Source: CAVQGF01 sp045807945
Lineage (GTDB): Bacteria; Acidobacteriota; Terriglobia; Terriglobales; Acidobacteriaceae
Reading direction: 5' to 3'
Assembly: GCA_045807945.1 (NCBI GenBank)
Contig: JBJMGI010000097.1
Span: 72,279 to 136,278, forward strand
Length of the DNA stretch: 64,000 nt
The position numbers were made by a program, and so were the translations under genes. The notes under the pieces were generated by a model. It ran no database searches and was not told where the DNA came from. It saw only the letters and a list, made by a program, of their open reading frames with translations. Position 1 is the stretch's first letter. The number at the start of each line of letters is the position of its first letter. Below, one piece after another: positions 1 to 9,115 of this stretch.

Positions 1-77
1 GCGCGCAACGTTCTCTGGTCGAGACGAAATTCGAGCCCAAGGGATAAGGCGCTGAATTTTCTTGTACAGTAGGGAAC

Positions 78-734
78 GTGGCTCCCGATCTACTAAAATT
101 TTTTCGCGGCTCCGCGGCATCGCCGCAAGCGGCGTCTGCGGCCAAGGGTGCAGCGCGTACTCAACGCTCGAGCAGCGGCCTGAAGGAATTCAGCAAGAGC
201 ATCGGCCCGGAGAGTCCGAAGGTCATCCTCGATCTCGGTCCTACTTCACCTACCAACCTGATGCGGCTCACGGGAATGGGCCACAAGGTCTACAACGAGG
301 ACCTTCTCATGGGTTCGCTCGATTCGCGTTATCAGGTGAAGGGTGCCGACGGGCGCCTGGAACTCTCGCCGACAGAGTTCTTCAAGGACTCGCTCGTTTT
401 CGAAGAGGGAGCCCTCGACGCGGTTCTGGCGTGGGACGTTCCCGACTATCTTCCCGAGTCTCTAGTAAAGCCGATGGTGGATCGGCTCCATCGTGCCCTG
501 AAGCCCGGAGGCGTCCTACTCGGCTTCTTCCACACGCGTGAGGCCGGACCAGAGGCGCCTTACCATCGCTATCACATCACCGGAGCGGAGACTTTGGATG
601 TCCAAGTGGTCGAGCGATTCAAGCTGGCGCGGGTCTTCAACAACCGCCATATCGAAAATCTCTTCCACGACTTTAAGTCTGTGAAGTTCTTCCTTGCCCG
701 CGACCACTTCCGCGAAGTCCTTGTGGTTCGCTAA
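78..734 (+). CDS. SAM-dependent methyltransferase-like protein
   Basis: 218-residue protein with a class I methyltransferase-like fold signature: a motif I-like strand (VILDLGPTS, near residue 51), an acidic post-motif strand (LDAVLAWDVPDYL) and the typical RALKPGGVLLGFF strand-turn near residue 145. The substrate cannot be told. The glycine-rich motif I loop is weak (DLGPTSP rather than DxGxGxG), so SAM binding is inferred from overall pattern. The GTG start follows a TACAGT hexamer at 65-70 by seven bases and there is no Shine-Dalgarno sequence. An overlapping frame starting at 62 has no recognisable family pattern. The gene is followed after 59 bases by an ABC transporter pair and is probably transcribed separately from it. 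Confidence 0.7.
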   Translation: MAPDLLKFFRGSAASPQAASAAKGAARTQRSSSGLKEFSKSIGPESPKVILDLGPTSPTNLMRLTGMGHKVYNEDLLMGSLDSRYQVKGADGRLELSPTEFFKDSLVFEEGALDAVLAWDVPDYLPESLVKPMVDRLHRALKPGGVLLGFFHTREAGPEAPYHRYHITGAETLDVQVVERFKLARVFNNRHIENLFHDFKSVKFFLARDHFREVLVVR

Positions 735-761
735 TCGCTGGTGGGACACTAAGGTTTTGCT

Positions 762-767
762 TATAAT
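762..767 (+). promoter_or_regulatory. -10-like hexamer before ABC transporter operon
   Basis: TATAAT, a perfect -10 hexamer, lies 26 bases before the ATG at 794. A TG dinucleotide lies just upstream but is one base off the ideal extended -10 position. No convincing -35 is visible. Confidence 0.5.
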
Positions 768-793
768 CTGGCCGAAACCACCCGAACCCAACT

Positions 794-1744
794 ATGTTGG
801 CTTTAGAGATTGAGAATCTTTCGAAGACCTACAGCGTTGGCTTCTGGAAGAAGCGTCCCCGCTGTGTACTGAAGCCGCTGAACCTTTCTGTCCAGGAAGG
901 TGAGGTCTTCGGCTACCTCGGCCCCAACGGCGCCGGCAAGACGACCACACTGAAAATCCTCATGGGTCTGGTCTACCCGACCACAGGTACCGCTCGCATC
1001 CTCGGACATTCGATCGATCGCCCCGAAGCCAAGCTCAATGTCGGCTTCTCGCCCGAGCAGCCATATTTTTATGACCACCTGACCGCCCTGGAGCTGCTGG
1101 AATACTACGGGCAGCTTTCCGGGATTGCCGCGTGCGATCGGTCGCGTCGTGCTGTGGCCACGCTAGAACGTGTGGGCCTGAAGGACGTAGATCGCCTGCA
1201 GCTCCGGAAATTTTCCAAGGGAATGCTGCAACGCGTGTCGCTTGCCCAGGCGATTCTGCACGATCCCAAATTTTTGTTCCTCGATGAGCCGATGTCCGGA
1301 CTCGACCCGGTAGGCCGTCGCGAAGTGCGCGACTTGATGCAGGAGTTGAAGGACGAAGGTAAAACGATCTTCTTCTCCACTCACATCCTCTCCGATGCTG
1401 AGGTCCTATGCGACCGTGTAGCGGTCTTAAACAAAGGAGAGCTGCGCGGTGTCGGTGTAGTTCGCGAACTGCTGCATCAATCGGAAAAGAACGTGGAGAT
1501 ACTGTGGCACGGCAATGTCGCGGGGCCGGAGCTTGAACGCTTGGGCGCGAAGATCCGCAGCTCCGGCGAGATGACTCAGGCGGTACTGCCGCATGAAAAA
1601 CTCGATGCAGCGCTCGATCTGCTCCGCAAGAACAATGCGCGTATCGAATCGGTGAATCCTGTCCGCAGCAGCCTGGAAGATTTTTTCCTTCAGAACGTGG
1701 ACGCAGACCCCCGGCCCACGGAGATGGAGGCTGCGCGTCCATGA
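794..1744 (+). CDS. ABC transporter ATP-binding protein (ABC-2 type)
   Basis: 316-residue cytoplasmic ATPase that would power the membrane partner encoded directly downstream. Walker A is LGPNGAGKTTT (about residue 42), the signature loop is FSKGMLQRVSLAQA rather than LSGGQ, Walker B is FLFLDEPMSGLDP, and the switch His lies in FFSTHILSD. The C-terminal ~90 residues form the extra domain common in NatA-type ATPases. The stop overlaps the permease start by four bases (ATGA), so the two are translationally coupled. Substrate is unknown. The FSKGM signature is common in this subfamily and is not a defect. Confidence 0.93.
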   Translation: MLALEIENLSKTYSVGFWKKRPRCVLKPLNLSVQEGEVFGYLGPNGAGKTTTLKILMGLVYPTTGTARILGHSIDRPEAKLNVGFSPEQPYFYDHLTALELLEYYGQLSGIAACDRSRRAVATLERVGLKDVDRLQLRKFSKGMLQRVSLAQAILHDPKFLFLDEPMSGLDPVGRREVRDLMQELKDEGKTIFFSTHILSDAEVLCDRVAVLNKGELRGVGVVRELLHQSEKNVEILWHGNVAGPELERLGAKIRSSGEMTQAVLPHEKLDAALDLLRKNNARIESVNPVRSSLEDFFLQNVDADPRPTEMEAARP

Positions 1745-2514
1745 GCCGCATTCTCCCCATCGCATTCAATACTTATCGCGAGGCCGTGCGCGACCGCGTT
1801 CTCTATAACCTGATCGTCTTCGCGTTGTTGATCGTCGGCTCGGCCTTGTTGTTCGGGCAGATCTCGATATCGATCGAGCGCATCGTCCTCATCAACATGG
1901 GGCTCACTTCAATTTCGATCTTCGGCATCGTGATCTCGATCTTCATTGGCATTGGGCTGGTGTGGAAAGAGATCGAGCGGCGCACGCTGTACACCGTGCT
2001 CGCGCATCCGGTGCGGCGATGGGAATTTATTTTCGGCAAGTATCTCGGGTTGGTTGGGACTCTCACGTTCAACGCGGTACTGATGGCGATAGGGTTTTTC
2101 GCGGCGCTGGTCTATCTTTCGCACGCGTTCAGCAGGCCAGACCTCTACATCCTGGTCGCGCTCTACTTCATCCTTTTGCAGTTCCTGATCATGACCGCGG
2201 TCGCGCTGCTGTACTCTACTTATTCTTCGCCGCTGCTCTCTTCTATTTTTGCGTTCTCGACGTTTGTGATCGGAACATTTTCCGAGGACCTGCACAACTT
2301 CGCGGCTGGCGCGCACGGACTCGCAAAGTGGATGATGACCGGTGTGGCGTACATAATCCCGAATTTTTCTTCGTTGAACGTGATCTCGCAGGTCGCGCAC
2401 GGCACTCCAGTGGCAGGCGCGCTCGTGTTGCATAACTCTGTGTATGCGATCACGTACAGTCTGGTCCTGCTGCTTTGCGCGGCGGCTGTATTCGAGAACC
2501 GGAATTTCAAATGA
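1741..2514 (+). CDS. ABC-2 type transporter permease
   Basis: 257-residue integral membrane protein with about six hydrophobic segments, the first at residues ~20-38 (LIVFALLIVGSALLFG) and the last at the C terminus (ITYSLVLLLCAAAVF). The size and topology fit the membrane half of an ABC-2 exporter working with the ATPase at 794-1744. The ATGA overlap with the ATPase and another ATGA overlap with the next gene show one operon. A conserved EIERRTLYTVLAHPVRRWEF block at about residues 78-97 is typical of this permease type. Substrate is not evident. Confidence 0.88.
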   Translation: MSRILPIAFNTYREAVRDRVLYNLIVFALLIVGSALLFGQISISIERIVLINMGLTSISIFGIVISIFIGIGLVWKEIERRTLYTVLAHPVRRWEFIFGKYLGLVGTLTFNAVLMAIGFFAALVYLSHAFSRPDLYILVALYFILLQFLIMTAVALLYSTYSSPLLSSIFAFSTFVIGTFSEDLHNFAAGAHGLAKWMMTGVAYIIPNFSSLNVISQVAHGTPVAGALVLHNSVYAITYSLVLLLCAAAVFENRNFK

Positions 2515-3428
2515 CGCCCCGCACCAGAACGACAGCGATCCTTCTGGTTTCCGCATCGCTTATCGCGATCGCGTCATTCTCATCTTTGCTGCGAGTGACC
2601 CAGCTGCGGGCAGGCGCAACCCTGACCGAGGTGCTGTTCATCCCGTCTCCAAAAGCAGTGAAGCGGATGAGCCTGGGGTACACAGGCCTGCTCGCCGATA
2701 TTTATTGGACACGCGCCGTTCAATACTTCGGAGCTCACCACGTCGCCAAGGCGGCAGAATACGATCTGCTCGGGCCGCTGCTCGACATCACCGTGACCCT
2801 CGATCCGAAGTTGGAGCCGGCGTACAAATTCGGCGCTGTATTCCTTGCCCAAAAGCCGCCCGCGGGAGCCGGTCGGCCTGATCTCGCAGTGAACCTCGTG
2901 CAGCGAGGTATCAAGGAATTTCCAGACGATTGGCACCTGTACTTTCATCTTGGTTTTATCGAGTACATGGAGCGCCACGATTACATCGCTGCTGCCGAAG
3001 CATTCGAGCGCGGCGCGAAGGTGCCGGGGGCTCATCCGTGGTTGCCGGTGCTCGCGGCCAACATGCGGCAGCACGGAGGAGACCGCGCCACGGCACGCTT
3101 CCTTTGGCAGAACATTTACGAAACCAATCCTGACCAGCTGATCCGGAACAATGCACTCGAGCACCTTGCAGCGCTCCGCTACGACGAGCAGATGGAGCGC
3201 GTCATCGATCGGGTGCAGACCGCGACCAAACAGTTAGGGCACACTCCCGCGAGCTGGGGAGAGATGATCTCGGCCGGGTTCCTGCGGGGTGTCCCGCTGG
3301 ATGCGAAAGGACGGCCCCTGCTGCTCATGCCAGATGGTCGTGTGCAGTACTCTCATCCCGACGATTTCCCCTTCGTACAGCTCGGACTCCCCAAGAATCG
3401 CCGCACGGACATCGTTCGCGTGCAATGA
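2511..3428 (+). CDS. TPR-like protein with N-terminal membrane anchor
   Basis: 305 residues from the ATG that overlaps the permease stop (ATGA). A longer frame from 2475 would run through the permease C terminus and is unlikely. Residues 8-26 form a hydrophobic anchor or signal (AILLVSASLIAIASFSS). The rest is helical with tetratricopeptide-like repeats around residues 80-215 (for example LYFHLGFIEYMERHDYIAAA). Coupling to the ABC pair suggests an accessory role with that exporter, or simple co-transcription. The function is unknown. Confidence 0.75.
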   Translation: MTPRTRTTAILLVSASLIAIASFSSLLRVTQLRAGATLTEVLFIPSPKAVKRMSLGYTGLLADIYWTRAVQYFGAHHVAKAAEYDLLGPLLDITVTLDPKLEPAYKFGAVFLAQKPPAGAGRPDLAVNLVQRGIKEFPDDWHLYFHLGFIEYMERHDYIAAAEAFERGAKVPGAHPWLPVLAANMRQHGGDRATARFLWQNIYETNPDQLIRNNALEHLAALRYDEQMERVIDRVQTATKQLGHTPASWGEMISAGFLRGVPLDAKGRPLLLMPDGRVQYSHPDDFPFVQLGLPKNRRTDIVRVQ

Positions 3429-3456
3429 TGAGCAGCTAAGCTGCATCTAATCCTTT

Positions 3457-4113
3457 ATGCGGAAAACTCTTGCTGCGTTTGCGCTGACGTTTTGCCTTTC
3501 TGGCCTCGCAGTCGCCCAGCAGGCGGTCTCGGTAGACCGCGTAGCCGAAGATCTCGACCGCCACTACAACGAACTCCGCTCGTTGCGCGCGACATTCAGT
3601 GAGACTTATCGCGGGGCCGGGATCACCCGCACTGAATCCGGCACGTTGTGGTTGAGCCGTCCCGGGAAAATGCGTTGGGAATACACAGAACCACGTGAGA
3701 AGCTTTTCGTCAGCGATGGGAAGACCGCCTATTTCTATGTGCCCGGAGAGCGCCAGGCGCGCAAGGCTCCGCTGGATAAGCTCGACGACCTGCGCTCGCC
3801 GTTGCGCTACCTGCTTGGCAAGACAAAGCTGAAGAAGGAATTCGAAAACCTCACCGCGCGCGCAGGAGACCAACCCGGTACCGTCGTTGTCCGCGGAGTT
3901 CCAAAGAACATGGGTGACCGGGTGGCGGAAGTTTCCCTAGATGTGAACTCCGCAGGCGAGATCCAGAGGATCGAGATCAACGAAGTTGACGGTTCCCAGA
4001 CGGAGTTCGTGTTCTCTTCCCAAGAGGAGAATGTCCACGTCGAGCAGGCGCGATTTCGCTTCCAGCCGCCCCCCGGGGTTAAGCTGATCGAAGGCACGGC
4101 TGTAGCTCCTTAA
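3457..4113 (+). CDS. lolA: Outer-membrane lipoprotein carrier LolA
   Basis: 218-residue periplasmic chaperone that ferries lipoproteins to the outer membrane. It has a cleavable signal peptide (hydrophobic core in residues 5-19, likely cut after AVA at 20) and LolA family patterns: an ATFSETY strand near residue 48, GTLWLSRPGKMRWEY near 65, and KLFVSDGKTAYFYVP near 84. Length is normal for the family. It starts 28 bases after the TPR gene and may be the last gene of that transcript. Presence of LolA supports a two-membrane envelope. Confidence 0.9.
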   Translation: MRKTLAAFALTFCLSGLAVAQQAVSVDRVAEDLDRHYNELRSLRATFSETYRGAGITRTESGTLWLSRPGKMRWEYTEPREKLFVSDGKTAYFYVPGERQARKAPLDKLDDLRSPLRYLLGKTKLKKEFENLTARAGDQPGTVVVRGVPKNMGDRVAEVSLDVNSAGEIQRIEINEVDGSQTEFVFSSQEENVHVEQARFRFQPPPGVKLIEGTAVAP

Positions 4114-4160
4114 ATGCCTAAGAACCAAGTACTTTCGGATGTTAGACTCTAATAAACCGT

Positions 4161-5378
4161 ATGGCGGAATTCCTCGTAAAATTGGCCGATGAACGCGGCC
4201 GGGTACTGGAGCAGACCGAGAGCGCCAGCTCTGAACATGACCTGCGGGAGCGCTTCAGCAAGCAGGGCTTTTACGTCTATTCCGTTCGCAGCAAAGGACT
4301 TTTTAGCGATGGAATCATCGGGGCTCCGCGCCGTAAGAAGGTTAAGCAGGGCGACTTTGTCATCTTCAACCAGCAGTTTTTCACCCTGATCCACGCCGGC
4401 TTGCCGATTCCGACCGCGCTCGAACTCCTGGCGAAGCGCCAGCGCAACCCGTTCTTTCGCGGCGTGCTGGAGAACGTTCGCGAGCGCGTCAAATCGGGCG
4501 AGGTTCTTTCAGCAGCCTTCGCCGCCCAGGGCATTTTCCCGCAGCTGTACAACACCACGCTGTTAGCCGGAGAAAAGAGCGGCAACCTCGAGGAAGTGCT
4601 CACTCGCTTCATCTCGTTTCAGCGGATCTCGATGGCGGTGCGCAAGAAGTTGCTGGTGTCGCTGATTTACCCCGCGCTGCTGATCGGCTTGGTCACGGTG
4701 ATGATCACCTATTTGATCGCATTCGTCGTTCCAAAATTTGCCGATCTCTACCGTGACCTTCAGGCGCCGTTGCCGTCCAGTACTTTGTACTTGATCGCGT
4801 TTGGACAAACCGTGCATCACTACTTCTTCCTGATCATCCTCGGGCTCGCGGTTCTTGCTCTGATCGCGTGGAAGTGGAAGAACAGCCAAAGCGGCGCTGA
4901 GAAGATCGACCACTTCCGGCTTAACCTGCCGCTGCTGGGGGGCATCTGGCTCAAATATCAGATCGCGATGTTCTCGCGCATGATGGGCACTTTGCTGGCC
5001 GGGGGCTTGCCCCTGGTGCCTGCGCTCGAAACTGCTGGAGCTTCCATCCAGAGCCGTTCGGTTGCACGCGCTTCATTGGCCGCCGCCGAGCGTGTTCGTG
5101 AAGGCATGTCACTTTCCACCAGCCTGGAAGAGACAAAAATGTTTCCTGAACTCGCGCTGGAGATGCTCGAGGTGGGCGAATCCACCGGCTCAATGCGCGA
5201 GATGTTGAACTCGATAGCGGAGTTTTACGAAGAAGACGTAGAGAACGCGACCGCCGCGGCCATGTCGCTGATCGAGCCGGCGTTGCTGATATTTGTCGCA
5301 ATTTTTATAGGATTTGTGCTCATATCGTTGTACATGCCGATCTTCAGCATCGGTTCCGCGATGGGCACCCAGCATTAA
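4161..5378 (+). CDS. gspF: Type II secretion / type IV pilus platform protein GspF/PilC
   Basis: 405-residue polytopic inner-membrane protein with the duplicated T2SSF domain: first copy about residues 70-195, second about 270-395. The segment FNQQFFTLIHAGLPIPTALE and its second-copy counterpart FSRMMGTLLAGGLPLVPALE mark the two copies. Three membrane segments follow the usual pattern. This is the first gene of a compact seven-gene operon ending at 10547. It is expected to bind the GspE ATPase encoded next and to organise pseudopilus assembly. Whether the system is a true secretion apparatus or a pilus cannot be decided here. Confidence 0.93.
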   Translation: MAEFLVKLADERGRVLEQTESASSEHDLRERFSKQGFYVYSVRSKGLFSDGIIGAPRRKKVKQGDFVIFNQQFFTLIHAGLPIPTALELLAKRQRNPFFRGVLENVRERVKSGEVLSAAFAAQGIFPQLYNTTLLAGEKSGNLEEVLTRFISFQRISMAVRKKLLVSLIYPALLIGLVTVMITYLIAFVVPKFADLYRDLQAPLPSSTLYLIAFGQTVHHYFFLIILGLAVLALIAWKWKNSQSGAEKIDHFRLNLPLLGGIWLKYQIAMFSRMMGTLLAGGLPLVPALETAGASIQSRSVARASLAAAERVREGMSLSTSLEETKMFPELALEMLEVGESTGSMREMLNSIAEFYEEDVENATAAAMSLIEPALLIFVAIFIGFVLISLYMPIFSIGSAMGTQH

Positions 5379-5385
5379 AGGAAAA

Positions 5386-7056
5386 ATGGCAAACGACCCA
5401 GTACGTACCGAGATTAGAAAGCCCGACCCCATCCTCGCAGAGAGCGCCAACGGTGGCTCTGAGGAGTCGCGCGCGCGCGATTTGGCACGGCGCTATCGCT
5501 GTGAATTCGTCGATCTGAAGAACTTTCACATCCAGCACGAGCTCTTCCGTTCCGTGCCTGTCGATCTGATGTTTCGCTACAACTTCGTTCCGCTGGAGAA
5601 TTCGCAGGACGGACGTTTGATCGTCGCCATCGCGGATCCCAGCCGGTTAATGATGATCGACGAACTCAGCCTGCTGCTCGGGAAGCGCATCGTCACCAAG
5701 GTCGCGACCCTTTCGCAGATCAACGACATTCTGAAGAAGACGGAGCAATCGCAACGCGTTCTGGAAGAAGCGGGCGAAGGTTTCGTGCTTGACGTCATCC
5801 GTGAAGACGAGAGCGGCGACGAGACCATCTCCATCGAGCGCCTCACCGCTGAAGGCGACAGCAGCCCCATCATCCGCCTGGTGGATACCGCCATCTTTAC
5901 CGCGCTGCAGCGGCGCGCCAGTGATATTCACATCGAGACGCGCGATGACTCGGTCGCCATCAAGTACCGCATCGATGGCGTGCTGCGCGAAGCAATGAAG
6001 CCGATCTCGCGCGATCACCAGTCCACCATCATTTCGCGCATTAAGGTGATGAGCGAACTCGATATCGCCGAACGGCGCGTTCCGCAAGACGGCCGCTTTC
6101 GCGTGCGCTACGGCGACCCGCCGCGGTTCATCGATTTCCGCGTCAGCATCATGCCTTCCATACACGGCGAAGACGCCGTGCTGCGTGTGCTCGATAAAGA
6201 ATCAATGAGCGAGAAGTTCCGCAAGCTGACGCTGGATGTCGTCGGCTTCGCCGAAGACGACCTTCGCAAGTTCCGGCGCTATATCGCAGAGCCCTACGGC
6301 ATGGTGCTGGTCACCGGTCCTACGGGTAGCGGCAAGACGACTACGCTTTACGCCGCGCTGAACGAGATCAAGTCAGACGAGGACAAGCTGGTCACCATCG
6401 AAGATCCGGTCGAATATCAGATCCGCGGCGTTACGCAGATTCCCGTCAACGAGAAAAAGGGACTCACATTCGCGCGCGGGTTGCGATCCATCCTGCGCCA
6501 CGATCCTGACAAGATCATGGTCGGCGAGATCCGCGACACTGAGACTGCGCAGATCGCGATCCAATCCGCGCTCACTGGGCACCTGGTGTTCACGACGGTT
6601 CACGCCAACAACGTGGTTGACGTGCTCGGCCGCTTCCTCAACATGGGCGTCGATCCGTACAACTTCATATCTGCGCTGAACTGCATCCTGGCGCAACGCT
6701 TGGTGCGCACCATCTGCGAATCCTGCCCGAAGGGCCTTCGCTACGATCAGCAGACGCTGATAGATAGCGGATTGGACCCGGCAGTCTGGGGGGATTTCGA
6801 ATTCCGCGAAGGCGAAGGATGCATCGAGTGCTCCGGTACGGGCTTCAAAGGACGCACCGCGATTCACGAGCTGCTCGATCTAAGCGACAACGTGCGCGAG
6901 ATGATTCTCTCCAAGAAGCCGACCTCGGAAATCCGTCGCGCTGCCCGCGATGAAGGTATGCGCTTCCTGCGTGAGTCGGCGCTTGATAAAGTAAGAGCGG
7001 GCATCACCACTCTGAAAGAGATCAACAAAGTCACCTTCATCGAGACCACGAGATAA
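5386..7056 (+). CDS. gspE: Type II secretion / pilus assembly ATPase GspE/PilB
   Basis: 556 residues from the ATG at 5386, seven bases after the gspF stop; the frame extends upstream but only inside gspF. The N-terminal ~150 residues are a GspE/MshEN-like domain. The ATPase core has Walker A (GPTGSGKTTTLYAAL), a Walker B region (IMVGEIRDTETA), the His-box near TGHLVFTTVHAN, and a CxxC...CxxC zinc motif (CESC and CIEC) close to the C terminus. It hydrolyses ATP on the cytoplasmic face to drive pseudopilin polymerisation through GspF. All catalytic motifs look intact. Confidence 0.95.
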   Translation: MANDPVRTEIRKPDPILAESANGGSEESRARDLARRYRCEFVDLKNFHIQHELFRSVPVDLMFRYNFVPLENSQDGRLIVAIADPSRLMMIDELSLLLGKRIVTKVATLSQINDILKKTEQSQRVLEEAGEGFVLDVIREDESGDETISIERLTAEGDSSPIIRLVDTAIFTALQRRASDIHIETRDDSVAIKYRIDGVLREAMKPISRDHQSTIISRIKVMSELDIAERRVPQDGRFRVRYGDPPRFIDFRVSIMPSIHGEDAVLRVLDKESMSEKFRKLTLDVVGFAEDDLRKFRRYIAEPYGMVLVTGPTGSGKTTTLYAALNEIKSDEDKLVTIEDPVEYQIRGVTQIPVNEKKGLTFARGLRSILRHDPDKIMVGEIRDTETAQIAIQSALTGHLVFTTVHANNVVDVLGRFLNMGVDPYNFISALNCILAQRLVRTICESCPKGLRYDQQTLIDSGLDPAVWGDFEFREGEGCIECSGTGFKGRTAIHELLDLSDNVREMILSKKPTSEIRRAARDEGMRFLRESALDKVRAGITTLKEINKVTFIETTR

Positions 7057-7952
7057 TGGCCTCCAATCCCAATCCGGCGCGGCCGCGCTTGGCGTGCGAG
7101 ATAACGGCTGAGTGTGTGGTCGCCGCGCGCGCTGCTGAGCAGGGCGGAACGGTGGATATGCACACCATCCGCTCGCTGCCCACGGGAAGCGTGCTGCCCA
7201 GTTTGAAGGACCCGAACGTTCTCAATCCCGCGGCGCTGGCGAATGCCATCTCCGACGCGCTGCAGACCGTAGGCGGTCGCGGGCGCGATGTGACTGCGGT
7301 TCTTCCCGATGCCGCCGTTCGCACGGTGCTACTCGATTTTGAAGAATTCCCGCAGAAGGCGAACGATGCCGCAGGCGTGGTGAAGTTACGGATGCGGAAG
7401 TCCCTGCCCTTTGACGTTGAGAAGGCGCGCCTCTCGTATCACGTTTCCCGCGGAGGAGCCATGGTGAAGGTTGTGGCCGCGGTCGCGCTCACCACCGTCA
7501 TCGAGGAATACGAGGCGGCTATCCGCGACGCGGGCTACGCGCCGGGAGTGGTTCTGCCGTCGGCTCTCGCTGCCATCTCCGCCGTCGAAAGCGGCCGCCC
7601 AACGCTGGTGGTCAAAGTAGATTCTGCTGCGATCACCGTCGCAATCCTCGATCAGGATGATCTCCGCCTGGTGCGCACGCTGGAAAATTCGCGCGGACGC
7701 GATATCGATCCCCAGCAGCTCGCCGATGATGTTTATCCTTCTGTCGTTTTCTTCCACGACACTTTCAATTCCAAGATCGAGCGCGTCCTCGTAGGTGGGG
7801 TGGATTCGCTCCGCGAAGTCGCACCTGTACTCGAGCAGGTGACGGGAACCGCGGTCGAGCCGCTGGTCGGCTCACGGTATCTCGTCGGCGGGCTCTCAGG
7901 GATGCCGGGCGCGACGGCACTGCTCGGCGGAGTAGTGGGAGCGCTGGTCTAA
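7056..7952 (+). CDS. PilM/GspL-like actin-fold platform protein (divergent)
   Basis: 298 residues; the ATG shares one base with the gspE TAA. Position between GspE and a PilN-like gene, and the middle strands (DVTAVLPDAAVRTVLLDFEEFP and KSLPFDVEKARLSYHV, about residues 78-130), fit the PilM/GspL cytoplasmic domain that links the ATPase to PilN. The N-terminal phosphate-1 loop seen in true PilM (GLDIGSSSIK) is replaced by ACEITAECVVAA, so nucleotide binding may be lost. It probably serves as a scaffold. Compare the canonical PilM at 37156-38211. Confidence 0.75.
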   Translation: MASNPNPARPRLACEITAECVVAARAAEQGGTVDMHTIRSLPTGSVLPSLKDPNVLNPAALANAISDALQTVGGRGRDVTAVLPDAAVRTVLLDFEEFPQKANDAAGVVKLRMRKSLPFDVEKARLSYHVSRGGAMVKVVAAVALTTVIEEYEAAIRDAGYAPGVVLPSALAAISAVESGRPTLVVKVDSAAITVAILDQDDLRLVRTLENSRGRDIDPQQLADDVYPSVVFFHDTFNSKIERVLVGGVDSLREVAPVLEQVTGTAVEPLVGSRYLVGGLSGMPGATALLGGVVGALV

Positions 7953-7953
7953 C

Positions 7954-8571
7954 GTGCGTTTCAATATCAATCTCGCATCCCGTCCGTATCAGGATGCCCG
8001 CATCACGTTCGTGCGTTGGGGCGCGACCCTCGGCGGGATTGCTTGCATCACCGCCGCGTTGTTGCTGATCGATTACACCCACTGGCGCGATAACCGCATC
8101 GTGAACGAGAAGATGCAAAAGATTCAGCAGGATATCGACCAGCTCGATGCACAGCGGAACGCCAACCAGGCGCTTTTGAATCAGCCCACGAACCAGCAGA
8201 CGCGCGAGCGCTCGCAATTCCTGAACGGGATCATCGTGCGTAAATCGTTCTCCTGGACCCGTGCCTTCTCTGATCTTGAAAAAATCATGCCTACTCGTGT
8301 GCATCTGGTGAAGATAGAGCCCGAGTTGAATCCGCAGAACGAACTCAAGATAAAGATGACAGTGGAAGGGAAGTCGCGCGACAAGGCGCTCGACTTGGTA
8401 CGGAAGCTTGAGAGCTCAAACGAGTTCAAGCAGGCGAGGATCGAGACCGAAGCGGCCAAAACTGGTCCCGCTACAGATGGTGCTGTGGAATTCAACATCA
8501 GTGCTATCTATATTCCTCCTCCACCGCGGCCGAAGTCTTCCGCCGGACTAGATAACGAGGAAGGCGAGTGA
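7954..8571 (+). CDS. PilN-like inner-membrane assembly protein
   Basis: 205 residues from a GTG start one base after the preceding stop. It opens with the PilN signature INLASRPYQD (residues 4-13), which in PilN docks into PilM, then one membrane segment at about 25-45, a coiled-coil stretch (residues 50-90) and a periplasmic ferredoxin-like domain. The C terminus is proline-rich. It lies in the expected order PilM-PilN-PilO. It would form the periplasmic bridge of the platform encoded by this operon. Confidence 0.82.
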   Translation: MRFNINLASRPYQDARITFVRWGATLGGIACITAALLLIDYTHWRDNRIVNEKMQKIQQDIDQLDAQRNANQALLNQPTNQQTRERSQFLNGIIVRKSFSWTRAFSDLEKIMPTRVHLVKIEPELNPQNELKIKMTVEGKSRDKALDLVRKLESSNEFKQARIETEAAKTGPATDGAVEFNISAIYIPPPPRPKSSAGLDNEEGE

Positions 8572-9110
8572 TGGCACCAGTGAATCACGTGCGGAATCGG
8601 TTCATGCTGGCGACGGTGCTGCTGCTCGTGGTGGATGCTGCCGCGCTCGGCTTTCTGTTCACGCCTTGGGGGCGCTCACGCGATCAGCGCGAGTCTGAGT
8701 ACAACCGGCTTAGGACCGAATGGCAACAGAAGCGGCGGGATACGCAACCGCTGGTCGGTATGCCTGAAAAGCTTCAGCGCGCTAACAAAGACGCCGACGC
8801 ACTTCTCAAGGGCAGGATCGCTGACCAGACTTCCGAAATCTCGAATGAGATCGGTAAGCTTGCGGTCGCCAATCATGTGAGACTGGAACGGGCGGGGTAC
8901 GAGACTAAAGACACCGACCTCCCTGGCATCCAACGTATTGTCATCAGCGCCAGCTTGTCGGCAGACTATTTAGAGTTGGTGAAGTTCATCAATGCTATCG
9001 AGCGCTCGAAGATGCTCATGCTGGTCGATAGCGTCAGGCTCAGCGAAGAGCAGGCGGGCGGCGTGCGCATCGATTTGGTGATGGAGTCATTCACGAAGGC
9101 AGCTACTTAA
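8571..9110 (+). CDS. PilO/GspM-like inner-membrane assembly protein
   Basis: 179 residues from the ATG overlapping the upstream stop (TGATG). A GTG three bases earlier is possible but less likely. One membrane segment at residues ~10-28, a charged helical region (29-80), then a small alpha/beta periplasmic domain with a PilO-like strand pattern (LSADYLELVKFINAIERSKM). Size and topology fit PilO. It is expected to heterodimerise with the PilN-like protein encoded just upstream. Confidence 0.78.
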   Translation: MAPVNHVRNRFMLATVLLLVVDAAALGFLFTPWGRSRDQRESEYNRLRTEWQQKRRDTQPLVGMPEKLQRANKDADALLKGRIADQTSEISNEIGKLAVANHVRLERAGYETKDTDLPGIQRIVISASLSADYLELVKFINAIERSKMLMLVDSVRLSEEQAGGVRIDLVMESFTKAAT

Positions 9111-9115
9111 TAACC

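Noticed and set aside
62..541. Overlapping 159-codon frame at the left edge
   Set aside because: Arg/Ser/Gly-rich with no family pattern; the frame from 78 encodes a methyltransferase-like protein over the same DNA.
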